DNA of 64,000 bases from Nocardia asteroides (GTDB taxonomy: Bacteria > Actinomycetota > Actinomycetes > Mycobacteriales > Mycobacteriaceae): assembly GCF_900637185.1 (NCBI RefSeq), contig NZ_LR134352.1, positions 5,384,001 through 5,448,000 of the forward strand, in the 5' to 3' direction. How positions within the stretch are numbered: position 1 is the first letter of the stretch; every line of letters starts with the position of its first letter. Positions 43,322 to 52,407 of the stretch are shown here, piece after piece. The position numbers and the translations under genes are program-made. Under the pieces are notes generated by a model. The model was given only the letters and a program-made list of their open reading frames with translations. It made no database searches and had not been told where the DNA came from.

Positions 43322-44233
43322 TCAGTTCAGGCCGAGCTGCTGCATCGCCGAGCCGTCCGCACCCCGGCGCGGCTCGTCGGGCAGCTTCGGCGGCAGCGCC
43401 GAGGTCGGCGCGGCCTGCGCGGCCGCGGCCTGGGCGGCCAGCGCCTGCTGCTGGGCCAGCACCTGCTGCTGATGGGCGGCGGCGAGCTGCTCGGCCAGTT
43501 CCTGCGGCAGCACCACCGGCAGCGGGTCACGCACCGGCAGCGGCTCTTCGCCGCGACGGACCACGGCGTCGGCCAGTACCGCGCGCGCGGCCGCGATCAG
43601 CGGGCTGCGCTCGTCCACCGCGCCCGAGGGGCCCGCCGCGACGAGCCGGATCATCCAGCGCGGCCCGTCGACACCGATGAAGCGCAGATCCGCGCCCTCG
43701 GTGATCGCCTTGACCTCCCGGCCCCACGGCCCCTTCTCCACGGCCACGCTCGCGCCGTCACCGCGCAGCGACTCGGCCAGGTCGGCGGCGACCGTGCGCC
43801 ACTGACCCGACGACTTGGGCGCCGCGTAGGCGGCCACGGTGAGCCTGCCGTGCTCGGTGGCCAGGTGCACCGCCTGCGGGGTGCCGTCGGGGCTCATCTC
43901 CACCTGCAGCTGACCGCCGTCCGGCACGGGGATGACCACCGAGCCCAGATCGAGGCGGCGCGCGACCATCTCGTCGGTGACCTCGCTGATGTCGTATGGT
44001 CCCGCGGCGGCGTCCGGCTCGTGGTCGAAGTTGCCGTAGATGCGCTCGTCGGTCGGGGCGTCGTCGAAGTCCAGGCGCGCGAAGTCGGGGCGCGGGAACT
44101 CGTCGGTGTCGTAGTCGTCCTCGAACTCGTCGAATTCGCCGGCCTCGACGTAGTCGTCGGCGTCGTCGTAGACCGCGTCGTCGTAGCGTTCGTCCGCGCG
44201 CGGCGCGCGCTTCTTCTTACCGAACAGACCCAT
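43322..44233 (-). CDS. DUF3710 family protein (Rv2696c-like)
   Basis: A 303-residue cytoplasmic protein of unknown function. Residues 3-12 are basic (LFGKKKRAPR), residues about 15-75 are strongly acidic, the conserved DUF3710 core spans about 75-245 (DLGSVVIPVPDGGQLQVEM, RFIGVDGPRWMIRLVAAGP), and the last about 60 residues are Gln/Ala-rich. ATG at 44233 overlaps the dut stop (TAATG), so it is translated with dut. This dut-DUF3710 pairing is conserved in actinobacteria. Confidence 0.88.
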   Translation of the reverse strand: MGLFGKKKRAPRADERYDDAVYDDADDYVEAGEFDEFEDDYDTDEFPRPDFARLDFDDAPTDERIYGNFDHEPDAAAGPYDISEVTDEMVARRLDLGSVVIPVPDGGQLQVEMSPDGTPQAVHLATEHGRLTVAAYAAPKSSGQWRTVAADLAESLRGDGASVAVEKGPWGREVKAITEGADLRFIGVDGPRWMIRLVAAGPSGAVDERSPLIAAARAVLADAVVRRGEEPLPVRDPLPVVLPQELAEQLAAAHQQQVLAQQQALAAQAAAAQAAPTSALPPKLPDEPRRGADGSAMQQLGLN

Positions 44234-44703
44234 TACGCCTCCTCGCCGGACAGGCTGGCATGCCCGCCGCTCGACCCATATCCGCCGGTGCCACGGGCGG
44301 TCTCGTCGAGGTCGTCGACCTCGGCGAACTCGACCAGCTCGACCCGCTGCACCAGCAACTGCGCGACGCGGTCGCCGCGGCGCAGCTCGATGGCCGTGCG
44401 CGGGTCGTGGTTGATCAGGCACACCTTGATCTCGCCGCGGTAGCCGGCGTCGACGGTGCCCGGGGTGTTGACCACCGACAGGCCCGCCTTGGCGGCCAGA
44501 CCGGAGCGCGGATGGATCAGCCCCACCGTGCCGACAGGCAGCGCGATCGCGATCCCGGTGCCGACCAGCACCCGCTCGCCCGGTTCGATGATCACGTCCT
44601 CGGTGGTACAGAGATCGACGCCCGCGTCACCCGGATGGGCACGCGTCGGCACGGGAATGCCGGGATCGAGCCGCCGCAGCGGAATCGGTGCAAGTGCGTT
44701 CAC
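44233..44703 (-). CDS. dut: dUTP diphosphatase
   Basis: A 156-residue trimeric dUTPase that hydrolyses dUTP to dUMP, keeping uracil out of DNA and feeding thymidylate synthesis. All five motifs are seen: [34 protein letters not shown] and the C-terminal glycine-rich [10 protein letters not shown] that closes over the substrate. The GTG start at 44703 gives normal length. It is coupled to the DUF3710 gene and diverges from DUF3093. Confidence 0.97.
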   Translation of the reverse strand: MNALAPIPLRRLDPGIPVPTRAHPGDAGVDLCTTEDVIIEPGERVLVGTGIAIALPVGTVGLIHPRSGLAAKAGLSVVNTPGTVDAGYRGEIKVCLINHDPRTAIELRRGDRVAQLLVQRVELVEFAEVDDLDETARGTGGYGSSGGHASLSGEEA

Positions 44704-44765
44704 ATCGGTCGAGCCTACGCGGACCTTCCCGCCGCCGCCGTGGCACGGTGACCTAGTGTTGAGGG

Positions 44766-45302
44766 GTGCCCGACCAGCCCCATTCCCCGACCACCGACAC
44801 CCCGGACACCGAGCGTTCGGCGTCCGCCGGAAACAGTGTCTCGCCCTACCGCGAACGGTTGTGGGTGCCGCTGTGGTGGTGGCCGATCGGCTTCGCCATC
44901 GCGGGCCTGCTCGCCGCCGAGATCCACATGGGCGCGCCCGGGCTGCGCGCCTGGCTGCCCTATGTGCTGCTGGCGCCGGTCCCGGTCTGGATCCTGCTGT
45001 GGATGAGCAGGCATCGGCTGGAGGTCGCTGTGGCCGCCGACGGTACGGCGGAACTGCGCGTGGACCGGGCCCACCTGCCGGTGAGCTTCGTCGCGCGCGC
45101 CGCGGCCGTCGCCCCGACGGCCAAGAGCGCGGCCCTGGGCCGACAGCTCGACCCCGCCGCGTATGTGCAGCACCGGGCCTGGATCGGGCCGATGGCGCTG
45201 CTGGTTCTGGACGATCCGGACGATCCGACGCCGTACTGGTTGGTCAGTACGCGCCGGCCGGACCGGGTCCTGGCCGCGCTCGGGCTGCCGAGCGCGGGCT
45301 GA
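44766..45302 (+). CDS. DUF3093 membrane protein (Rv2698-like)
   Basis: A 178-residue protein with about 27 polar residues, two membrane helices at about 33-82 ([20 protein letters not shown] and [17 protein letters not shown]) and a soluble C-terminal domain of about 90 residues ending [20 protein letters not shown]. That domain resembles small PH-like folds of the inner face of the membrane. Function is unknown. It is divergent from dut and convergent with the DUF4193 gene. Confidence 0.86.
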   Translation: MPDQPHSPTTDTPDTERSASAGNSVSPYRERLWVPLWWWPIGFAIAGLLAAEIHMGAPGLRAWLPYVLLAPVPVWILLWMSRHRLEVAVAADGTAELRVDRAHLPVSFVARAAAVAPTAKSAALGRQLDPAAYVQHRAWIGPMALLVLDDPDDPTPYWLVSTRRPDRVLAALGLPSAG

Positions 45303-45315
45303 CCTCTCGCGTCGC

Positions 45316-45618
45316 CTAGGCGGCGCAGTCCATGCAGATCATCTGGCCGCCCTTTTCGCTGGCCAGGCGGCTGCGGTGATGCACGAGGAAGCAGCTCGAA
45401 CAGGTGAACTCGTCAGCCTGCTTCGGGATCACCCGAACGCTCAGTACTTCCTCGGACAGGTCCGCGCCGGGAAGCTCGAACGATTCCGCTGTATCGGACT
45501 CGTCGATGTCCACGACGGCGGACTGCGCCTCGTTGCGGCGGGCCTTCAGCTCCTCGAGCGAATCCTCCGACACTTCGTCGGATTCGGTGCGCCGCGGTGC
45601 GTCATAGTCGGTTGCCAT
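45316..45618 (-). CDS. DUF4193 zinc-binding protein (Rv2699c-like)
   Basis: A 100-residue actinobacterial protein. An acidic, Ser/Glu-rich first half is followed by a compact zinc ribbon with CSSC at 73-76 and CMDC near the C-terminus (MICMDCAA). It is abundant and conserved in the group, with no established function. The 376-bp region upstream carries its promoter and that of cei. Confidence 0.9.
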   Translation of the reverse strand: MATDYDAPRRTESDEVSEDSLEELKARRNEAQSAVVDIDESDTAESFELPGADLSEEVLSVRVIPKQADEFTCSSCFLVHHRSRLASEKGGQMICMDCAA

Positions 45619-45994
45619 GTCGTCTTCCCCTCAGTCCTTACTCCGTATATCCCGGATCAGTTCGATGGCCGAGATCCCCGCAGGGATTCGGCGTTCGTAC
45701 CGCCCCGCCGGTGGTGCACCTCACACGTACACCGGTCGCCTATCGGCCTCGATCGGCGAAGATCTACTCCGACAGCGTTCGGTTAACGCAGGACATGCCC
45801 TTGTTGTTCCCGCGACCGAGCACCGTTTCACCGGTGATTATTCGATCTGGGCGGCCAGACAATAGCGGACCTACGGACAAATGTCGCAATCACAACCCGG
45901 CCGAGTCGAAACCGACGACGAATCTTCACCTGGCGGGAAACTCGCCGAGACCTCCCGCACTCGCGTGCCGCCCCCGGACTCGTAGAGTAAGCGC
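45619..45994. other. 376-bp divergent promoter region
   Basis: No gene is supported. It separates the DUF4193 gene (leftward) from cei (rightward) and is lower in GC than the coding DNA beside it, as expected for two promoters. Short reading frames here lack ribosome binding sites and coding bias. Confidence 0.5.
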
Positions 45995-46678
45995 GTGGTT
46001 TCACTGATCACCGAAGGCAGCGCGACCGATCGCGACGGCAACCCCTTTCCGCGGCGGCGCCCCGAGCTCTGGCTCGCGCTCGTCCTCATCCTGGCTCTGA
46101 TCAGCCTGTTCGTCTGGATCACGGCGTTTCGCACGCATGACGACAGCAACGAGCCCATGGCGTGCAACGCCCCGAGCACACCCACGGCGACCAACGTCGC
46201 CAAGCCGGCCCCGCTCGGCTCGCGCGTCGGACCCTCGCGGCTCGACGACGTCGACCCGGCGGCGCTGTCGGAGTCGAAGGTGCGGGTCTTCAACGCCAAC
46301 GGCAAGAGCGGCCAGGCCGGCCACATCGCCGCGGCCCTGGGCGACCTGGGCTTCGCGGGCGCGCCGGGGACACAGGTCGGTAACGATCCGGTCTACGTGG
46401 GCGGCGACCTCAACTGCACCGGCCAGATCCGCTTCGGCGTGAACGGCAGGCCGGCCGCGGCCTCGGTCCAGCTGGTGGCCCCGTGCGCCGAGCTGATCGA
46501 GGATCCGCGCACCGACGACACCGTCGACCTGGTCCTCGGTCTGGCCTTCGGCGAATCGCTGCGCCCCGGCGCCGACGCCGAGGAAGTGCTGCGGTCGCTG
46601 AAGAACCTCGCGCCCGGATCGGGCTCGTCCTCGATCGACCCCGATCTGCTCGACGCCGCCCGCACCGTCAAGTGCTGA
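45995..46678 (+). CDS. cei: Envelope integrity protein Cei
   Basis: A 227-residue membrane-anchored protein. One helix at about 25-46 (LWLALVLILALISLFVWITAF) leads to an extracytoplasmic LytR_C-type domain from about 95 (VRVFNANGKSGQAGHIAAALGDLGF), with three or more cysteines that may pair outside the cell. The M. tuberculosis relative Rv2700 is needed for envelope integrity. GTG at 45995 gives the expected short cytoplasmic tail. It is convergent with suhB across a strong hairpin. Confidence 0.9.
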   Translation: MVSLITEGSATDRDGNPFPRRRPELWLALVLILALISLFVWITAFRTHDDSNEPMACNAPSTPTATNVAKPAPLGSRVGPSRLDDVDPAALSESKVRVFNANGKSGQAGHIAAALGDLGFAGAPGTQVGNDPVYVGGDLNCTGQIRFGVNGRPAAASVQLVAPCAELIEDPRTDDTVDLVLGLAFGESLRPGADAEEVLRSLKNLAPGSGSSSIDPDLLDAARTVKC

Positions 46679-46689
46679 CCCGGGCCTGA

Positions 46690-46717
46690 GGCCGCGGGTC
46701 GGTCCCGACCCGCGGCC
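46690..46717. terminator. Bidirectional terminator hairpin between cei and suhB
   Basis: A 12-bp perfect stem, GGCCGCGGGTCG at 46690-46701 with CGACCCGCGGCC at 46706-46717 around a 4-base loop, lies between two convergent stop codons. It has no T-run. Confidence 0.55.
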
Positions 46718-46724
46718 CGGCTCG

Positions 46725-47618
46725 TCAGTCCGGCAGCGCCACCGTGGCGCCGACCCGGGTGAGCAACGCGGTCAGCTCGGCCGCCACGCCCGGCGCGGCG
46801 ACCACGGTGAGCTCCCCCGCCGCACCGCCGACGGTCACGTCGGGGACCGACACGATCGCGCCCGCCTCGGCGGCGATCAGCGCACCGGCCGCCCAGTCCC
46901 AGGCGTTGAGGCCGTGCTCGTAGTAGGCGTCGAGTTCTCCCGCCGCCACATGGCACAGGTCCATGGCCGCGGCACCGAGCCTGCGGATGTCGCGGATCGC
47001 GGGCAGTACCCCGGCCACGAACTCGGCCTGCCTGGCCCGGCGCACACTGCCGTAGGCGAAGCCGGTGGCCACCAGGGCCAGCCCCAGCGAGTCCTCGCGC
47101 GTGCAGGCCAGTTTCGCGCGGGTGCCGTCGGCGTACACGGCGTAGGCGCCGCCGCCGCGGGCCGCGCTGTAGGTGGTGGCGCCCGCCACGTCGACGACCG
47201 CGCCCGCGACGGGACTGCCGTCGCGCACCGCCGCCACCGAGACGGCGTACCCGGGCAGCCCGTAGAGGAAGTTCACGGTGCCGTCGATGGGGTCGACGAC
47301 CCAGGTGACGGTCCCGGCCGCGGTCGCGCCGACATCGCCGCCGCCCTCCTCGCCCAGGATCGCGTCGCCGGGCCTGCGCTCGGCCAGCAGCGCCCGGATC
47401 AGCTGTTCGGATTCGGTGTCGACGACGGTGACGGGATCGGTGGCGTGGCCCTTGGTCGCCACGGCGCCGTCGGCGGGGCCGCCGCCGGCGAACACCTCGG
47501 GCCTGCGGGCGCGCACGTGCGCCGCGGCGGCCTCGGCGAGTTCGACGGCCAGCAGCCGCAACGGTTCGTGGTCGGCGGTCGGGGCGAGGACGGTCTCGGA
47601 CGCGGTGTGTTCGGGCAC
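46725..47618 (-). CDS. suhB: Inositol-1-monophosphatase family protein SuhB
   Basis: A 297-residue metal-dependent phosphatase that releases myo-inositol from inositol phosphates, feeding phosphatidylinositol and mycothiol synthesis. Metal ligands are in GEEGGGD, WVVDPIDGTVNF and the C-terminal WDWAAGALIAAEAG. Length is slightly above the usual 260-290 because of an Ala-rich opening. It corresponds to Rv2701c. It is convergent with cei and divergent from ppgK. Confidence 0.93.
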   Translation of the reverse strand: MPEHTASETVLAPTADHEPLRLLAVELAEAAAAHVRARRPEVFAGGGPADGAVATKGHATDPVTVVDTESEQLIRALLAERRPGDAILGEEGGGDVGATAAGTVTWVVDPIDGTVNFLYGLPGYAVSVAAVRDGSPVAGAVVDVAGATTYSAARGGGAYAVYADGTRAKLACTREDSLGLALVATGFAYGSVRRARQAEFVAGVLPAIRDIRRLGAAAMDLCHVAAGELDAYYEHGLNAWDWAAGALIAAEAGAIVSVPDVTVGGAAGELTVVAAPGVAAELTALLTRVGATVALPD

Positions 47619-47714
47619 CGCTCCATCGGATCACATGTGGCGTCGCCGCGCCCACGGGGTGACTACCGCTACTCTTTGTCAGGCACATCGACCGCGTCAG
47701 CAAGGGGTTGAACC

Positions 47715-48473
47715 ATGTCCGCTCGGGGGCACGCATTCGGCATCGATATCGGCGGCAGCGGGGTGAAGGGCGCCGCGGTCGATCTGGCGACCGGCACGCT
47801 CACCCATGAGCGCCTCAAGATCGCCACACCCCAGCCGTCCACACCCGACGCCGTCGCCGGCGCGGTGGCCGAGCTGGTGGAGCTGGCGCAGTGGGAGGGC
47901 CCGGTCGGGATCACCCTGCCCTGCGTCGTCCTCGACGGCCATGCCAGGACGGCGGCCAACGTCGATCACGGCTGGATCGGCACCGACGCCCGCGCCCTGT
48001 TCTCGAAGGTGCTGGGCGGGCGCGAGGTGACCGTGCTCAACGACGCCGACGCCGCGGGCCTGGCCGAGGACAGCTACGGCGCGGCGGGCGACCTGGACGG
48101 GCTGACCCTGCTGCTCACCTTCGGCACCGGCATCGGCTCGGCGCTGCTCTACGACGGCACTCTGGTGCCCAACTCCGAGCTGGGCCACCTGGTCGTCGCC
48201 GGCGACGAGGCCGAGCACATCGCCGCGGCCTCGGTGAAGGACCGCGAGCAACTGAGCTACCCGCAGTGGGCCGAGCGGGTCAGCACGGTGCTGCGCCACC
48301 TCGAGGACCTGTTCTGGCCGAAGGTGATCGTGGCCGGTGGCGGCATCAGCCGCGACCACGAACAGTGGATCCCGTTGCTCACCAACCGAACTCCGGTGAT
48401 CCCGGCCGTGCTGAAGAACACCGCGGGTATCGTCGGGGCCGCGATGGCCGTCGACAAGGGGATCGCGCCCTAG
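47715..48473 (+). CDS. ppgK: Polyphosphate/ATP glucokinase
   Basis: A 252-residue ROK-type glucokinase that phosphorylates glucose with polyphosphate, or ATP, as donor. The phosphate loop GIDIGGSGVKGAAVDL is near the start, the catalytic Asp is in LNDADAAGLAE, and TFGTGIGSAL is the second nucleotide loop. Length and motifs fit actinobacterial PpgK (Rv2702). It lies directly upstream of sigA, about 250 bp away, in the same direction. Confidence 0.95.
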   Translation: MSARGHAFGIDIGGSGVKGAAVDLATGTLTHERLKIATPQPSTPDAVAGAVAELVELAQWEGPVGITLPCVVLDGHARTAANVDHGWIGTDARALFSKVLGGREVTVLNDADAAGLAEDSYGAAGDLDGLTLLLTFGTGIGSALLYDGTLVPNSELGHLVVAGDEAEHIAAASVKDREQLSYPQWAERVSTVLRHLEDLFWPKVIVAGGGISRDHEQWIPLLTNRTPVIPAVLKNTAGIVGAAMAVDKGIAP

Positions 48474-48537
48474 TCCGCCGCGCGGGGTGGCGCAACGCCT
48501 GGACGGCATCGTGCCATGGGTACCCTGGTTGGATCGT

Positions 48538-48543
48538 TACAAT
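48538..48543 (+). promoter_or_regulatory. Candidate -10 box for sigA
   Basis: TACAAT lies 177 bp upstream of the sigA start and differs from the housekeeping -10 consensus at one base. The -35 region is not obvious. If it is used, the message has a long, GC-rich leader that could fold. Confidence 0.35.
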
Positions 48544-48719
48544 GGAACACGTCCGGCGGTGAGCCGGTGAAACCTTCCGGCCGCGGCCGGTCGCGAGAAA
48601 GCCGGTGACGAAGCCACCGACTCACCCGACCGTCGCACCGCCGGTGCAACCCGACCGACCGCTCCGCCGGAAAATCACTCTGGCGTGACGCCGCACGAGA
48701 CCGTCACGAAAGGGCGTAC

Positions 48720-50087
48720 GTGGTAGCCACGAATACCCGTCAGACCGCCGACTCGGCCGACGCCGACGCCGACGCCACCACCCCGGCCAAGAAGGCTCCG
48801 GCCAAGAAGGCCGCCGCCAAGAAGGCCCCGGCGAAGAAAGCCGCTGCCAAGAAGGCTCCGGCGAAGAAGGCCGCTGCCAAGAAGGCTCCGGCCAAGAAGA
48901 CCGCCGCGAAGAAGGCGACCTCGGCCGAGGGTGGCGAGGAACAGCTCGACGACGAGTCGATCGAGCTCGACGACCTCGGCGATCTGGAGGTCTCCGAGGA
49001 CGAGCTCACCGACGGTGACGCCCTGGTCGAAGAGGTGGCCGAGGACACCACCGAGGAAGCCGAGACCGAGGAGCCGTCCGAGAAGGACAAGGCCTCCGGC
49101 GATTTCGTGTGGGACGAGGAGGAGTCCGAGGCGCTGCGCCAGGCGCGCAAGGACGCCGAGCTCACCGCCTCCGCCGACTCGGTGCGCGCCTACCTCAAGC
49201 AGATCGGCAAGGTCGCGCTGCTCAACGCGGAGGAGGAGGTCGAACTCGCCAAGCGGATCGAGGCCGGTCTGTTCGCCGCGGAGAAGATGCGCGAGTTCGC
49301 CGAGGCGGGCGAGAAGCTGTCGGTGACCACCCGCCGCGATTTCAACTGGATCGTGCGCGACGGCAACCGGGCCAAGAACCATCTGCTCGAGGCCAACCTG
49401 CGTCTGGTCGTCTCGCTGGCCAAGCGCTACACCGGCCGCGGCATGGCGTTCCTGGACCTGATCCAGGAAGGCAACCTGGGTCTGATCCGCGCGGTCGAGA
49501 AGTTCGACTACACCAAGGGTTACAAGTTCTCGACCTACGCCACGTGGTGGATCCGCCAGGCCATCACCCGCGCCATGGCCGACCAGGCCCGCACCATCCG
49601 TATCCCGGTGCACATGGTCGAGGTCATCAACAAGCTCGGCCGTATCCAGCGCGAGCTGCTCCAGGACCTGGGCCGTGAGCCCACGCCGGAGGAGCTGGCC
49701 AAGGAAATGGACATCACGCCGGAGAAGGTGCTGGAGATCCAGCAGTACGCGCGTGAGCCCATTTCGCTGGACCAGACCATCGGCGACGAGGGCGACAGCC
49801 AGCTCGGCGACTTCATCGAGGACTCCGAGGCGGTCGTCGCGGTCGACGCGGTGAGCTTCACCCTGCTGCAGGATCAGCTGCAGTCGGTGCTGGAGACGCT
49901 GTCCGAGCGTGAGGCGGGCGTGGTGCGGCTGCGCTTCGGTCTCACCGACGGTCAGCCGCGCACCCTCGACGAGATCGGCCAGGTCTACGGCGTCACCCGT
50001 GAGCGCATCCGGCAGATCGAGTCGAAGACGATGAGCAAGCTGCGCCACCCGAGCCGCTCGCAGGTGCTGCGCGACTACCTCGACTAG
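48720..50087 (+). CDS. sigA: Principal RNA polymerase sigma factor SigA
   Basis: A 455-residue primary sigma-70. Residues about 15-70 are a Lys/Ala/Pro-rich repeat, then an acidic stretch to about 120; region 1.2 begins near 150 ([28 protein letters not shown]). Region 2 contains [31 protein letters not shown] and [11 protein letters not shown], region 3 follows, and region 4 ends [24 protein letters not shown]. It directs housekeeping transcription. GTG at 48720 has GAAAGGG about 5 bases upstream. A strong terminator follows the stop. Corresponds to Rv2703. Confidence 0.98.
   Translation: MVATNTRQTADSADADADATTPAKKAPAKKAAAKKAPAKKAAAKKAPAKKAAAKKAPAKKTAAKKATSAEGGEEQLDDESIELDDLGDLEVSEDELTDGDALVEEVAEDTTEEAETEEPSEKDKASGDFVWDEEESEALRQARKDAELTASADSVRAYLKQIGKVALLNAEEEVELAKRIEAGLFAAEKMREFAEAGEKLSVTTRRDFNWIVRDGNRAKNHLLEANLRLVVSLAKRYTGRGMAFLDLIQEGNLGLIRAVEKFDYTKGYKFSTYATWWIRQAITRAMADQARTIRIPVHMVEVINKLGRIQRELLQDLGREPTPEELAKEMDITPEKVLEIQQYAREPISLDQTIGDEGDSQLGDFIEDSEAVVAVDAVSFTLLQDQLQSVLETLSEREAGVVRLRFGLTDGQPRTLDEIGQVYGVTRERIRQIESKTMSKLRHPSRSQVLRDYLD
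48786..48917 (+). repeat. 30-bp tandem repeats in the sigA N-terminus
   Basis: About four copies of a 30-bp unit encoding [10 protein letters not shown], each starting GCCAAGAAGG, run in frame through the first part of sigA. Copies differ mostly at silent positions. The peptide resembles the basic tails of actinobacterial HU/histone-like proteins. Confidence 0.85.
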
Positions 50088-50100
50088 CACGCCCGAACGC

Positions 50101-50144
50101 GAAGGCGGGTCCATCCACCGGATGGACCCGCCTTCTTTTTGTTT
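50101..50144 (+). terminator. Intrinsic terminator of sigA
   Basis: A perfect 16-bp stem, GAAGGCGGGTCCATCC at 50101-50116 with its complement at 50120-50135 and a 3-base loop, is followed by TTTTTGTTT. It begins 13 bp after the sigA stop. Confidence 0.92.
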
Positions 50145-50332
50145 CCGAATAAGAATTCCGGCCGGTCTGTATTCCCGATAAACCGGAGACGGTAACCGTT
50201 TCGTGATCAAACCCACAGTGCTGGATTGCGCTGTGAACGACGCGGATTCGCGAACTTCACCGTATCGTCACTCGCAGCTTTTGGTTCTACCGCCGCCGGT
50301 CTGCGGTACTGGCATTGAGGGTTTTTCGCGGC

Positions 50333-51223
50333 GTGCTCGACATCTATCACTTCAGCTATGGCTGGATCACTCCCGTTCTCGCGTATTTCATGTCCGTCAC
50401 CGGCTGCCTGCTCGGCCTGCAGTGCGCGGCCCGCGGCCGCAACGCCGCCGAGGGCCGGACGGCCTGGCTGATCGGGGCCGCCATCGCGATCGGCGGAACC
50501 GGCATCTGGGTCATGCATTTCATCGCCATGCTCGGCTTCACCATCCGCGGCGCGGAGATCCGCTACGACCTGCCGTTGACGCTGTTCAGCGCGGCCACGG
50601 CGATGGTGGTCGTCGGCATCGGCCTGTTCATGGTCAACAAACCGCAGCCCACGCTGCGTTCGCTGCTGGCGGGCGGCACGATCACCGGGCTCGGTGTCGG
50701 CACCATGCACTACACCGGCATGTACGCGATGAAGTCCACCGCCACGGTCAGCTACGACCCGGGGCTGGTCACCTTGTCGATGGTCATCGCGGTGGTCGCC
50801 TCCATCGTGGCGCTGTGGTTCACCTTGCGCGTCAAGGGATTCCTGGCCACCGTCGGTGCCGCGATCATCATGGGCGTCGCAGTCTGCGGCATGCACTACA
50901 CCGGCATGGCGGCGATGCACGCGCACTCCAATCACCACGCGGCCCCGCCGACCGGTTCGGGCGCGATGGATCTGCTGGCTCCCCTGATCGGGGTGAGCAG
51001 CATCGTCACCATGCTGGTGCTGATCAGTGTGAGCCTCACCGAGATCGAGAACGAGGAAGCGCTGCCGCGGATGTGGCTGACCTCCCGGCACGAGCCCAAG
51101 CCGCGGGCGCCGCGGCCCGCGCCCGTACCGCCGCCGATGCCGGCCCCCGGCCACAGCGAGCACCACACCGAGGAACTGGTCTACGACGGGGTCGGCGCCT
51201 GGCCGCGCCGGGTGGTGGACTGA
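50333..51223 (+). CDS. MHYT-domain membrane sensor protein
   Basis: A 296-residue protein whose first about 235 residues form seven membrane helices with three MHYT-type motifs: WVMHFIAM, GTMHYTGM and CGMHYTGMAAM. Such motifs are thought to bind a metal, perhaps copper, and sense O2, CO or NO. The C-terminal 70 residues are a Pro/His-rich cytoplasmic tail; no GGDEF, EAL or kinase output is attached. GTG at 50333 is used because the first helix follows at once; TTG at 50315 is possible. It abuts the antiporter gene tail to tail. Confidence 0.88.
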   Translation: MLDIYHFSYGWITPVLAYFMSVTGCLLGLQCAARGRNAAEGRTAWLIGAAIAIGGTGIWVMHFIAMLGFTIRGAEIRYDLPLTLFSAATAMVVVGIGLFMVNKPQPTLRSLLAGGTITGLGVGTMHYTGMYAMKSTATVSYDPGLVTLSMVIAVVASIVALWFTLRVKGFLATVGAAIIMGVAVCGMHYTGMAAMHAHSNHHAAPPTGSGAMDLLAPLIGVSSIVTMLVLISVSLTEIENEEALPRMWLTSRHEPKPRAPRPAPVPPPMPAPGHSEHHTEELVYDGVGAWPRRVVD

Positions 51224-52402
51224 TCAGCTCGGCGCGAGTCCCGCACGGCGGCGGGTGAATTCGACGACGGGCTCGACGATCCTGGCCGCGATCGGACCCA
51301 CGATCGCCATCAGCAGCACATAGGCGGAGGCGAGGGCGGCCAGGCGGGCGTCGGCCTTGCCGTAACCCACGGCGAGTCCGGCGATGACGATGGAGAACTC
51401 GCCGTGCGCCACCAGCGCGGCGCCCGCCCTGGCCCGGCCCATCCGCCGGATGCCCTGTTTGCTCGCCGCCCACCACCCCACGGCCAGCTTCGTGCCGGTG
51501 GTCACCACCGCCAGCACGACGGCCCAGCCCAGCACGGGTGGGATCGCGGCCGGGTCGATGGACAGGCCGAAGGCCACGAAGAAGATCGCGGCGAACAGGT
51601 CGCGCAGGGGTTCGAGCAGCTTGGCGGCCTCGCGGGCGGTGGAGCCGGAGATGGCGATGCCGAGCAGGAACGCCCCGACCGCGGCCGAGACGTTGAGCGC
51701 CGAGGCCGCGCCTGCCACCAGCAGCGCCGCCCCGAGCAGTTGCAGCAGGAACACCTCGCGGTCGACGCTGTCGAGCACCGTGGAGACGACCCGGCCGAAG
51801 CGCAGCGCCACCACCAGCACCACCGAGATCGTCGCCAGCGCGATCGCCAGCGACACCAGTCCGCTGAGCAGGCTCAGCCCGGCCAGCATCATGGTCAGGA
51901 TCGGCAGGTACACCGCCATCGCCAGATCCTCGAAGACCAGGATCGACAGCACCACCGGGGTCTCGCGGTTACCGAGGCGCCCCAGATCGTCGAGCACCTT
52001 GGCCACGATGCCCGAGGACGAGATGTAGGTGACCCCGCCCAGCACCACGGCCCCCAGCACGCCCCAGCCCAGCAGGAACGCCACCACCACGCCCGGCAGC
52101 GCGTTGGCGATCAGGTCGACCACGCCGGCCGCCCAGGATCGCCGCAGGCCGGTCATGAGCTCGGGCGCGGTGTACTCGAGCCCCAGCAGCAACAGCAGCA
52201 GCACGACGCCGATCTCGGCGGCCAGATGCCCGAAGTCGACGGCCACCTCCAGCTCGACGAACCCGCCGCGCCCGAACGCCAGCCCGCCCAGCAGATACAG
52301 CGGGATCGGCGACATACCGAATCGGGCGGCCACCCGCCCGCAGAGCCCCAGCGCGAACAAGATCACGCCGAGCTCGAGCAGAGCCAGGGCCTGCGAGTTC
52401 AC
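51224..52402 (-). CDS. CPA2-family cation/proton antiporter
   Basis: A 392-residue membrane protein with about 12 helices, of the KefB/KhtU group, which exports K+ or Na+ in exchange for protons. Family stretches include GLEYTAPEL, the helix-break region YISSSGIVAKVL, LSILVFEDLAMAVYLPIL with its acidic residue, and FLLGIAISGS. It has no C-terminal RCK domain of its own; the regulatory RCK_C protein is encoded just upstream, 5 bp away, as in KhtT-KhtU. The potassium direction of transport is inferred. Confidence 0.9.
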   Translation of the reverse strand: MNSQALALLELGVILFALGLCGRVAARFGMSPIPLYLLGGLAFGRGGFVELEVAVDFGHLAAEIGVVLLLLLLGLEYTAPELMTGLRRSWAAGVVDLIANALPGVVVAFLLGWGVLGAVVLGGVTYISSSGIVAKVLDDLGRLGNRETPVVLSILVFEDLAMAVYLPILTMMLAGLSLLSGLVSLAIALATISVVLVVALRFGRVVSTVLDSVDREVFLLQLLGAALLVAGAASALNVSAAVGAFLLGIAISGSTAREAAKLLEPLRDLFAAIFFVAFGLSIDPAAIPPVLGWAVVLAVVTTGTKLAVGWWAASKQGIRRMGRARAGAALVAHGEFSIVIAGLAVGYGKADARLAALASAYVLLMAIVGPIAARIVEPVVEFTRRRAGLAPS

Positions 52403-52407
52403 GGCGG

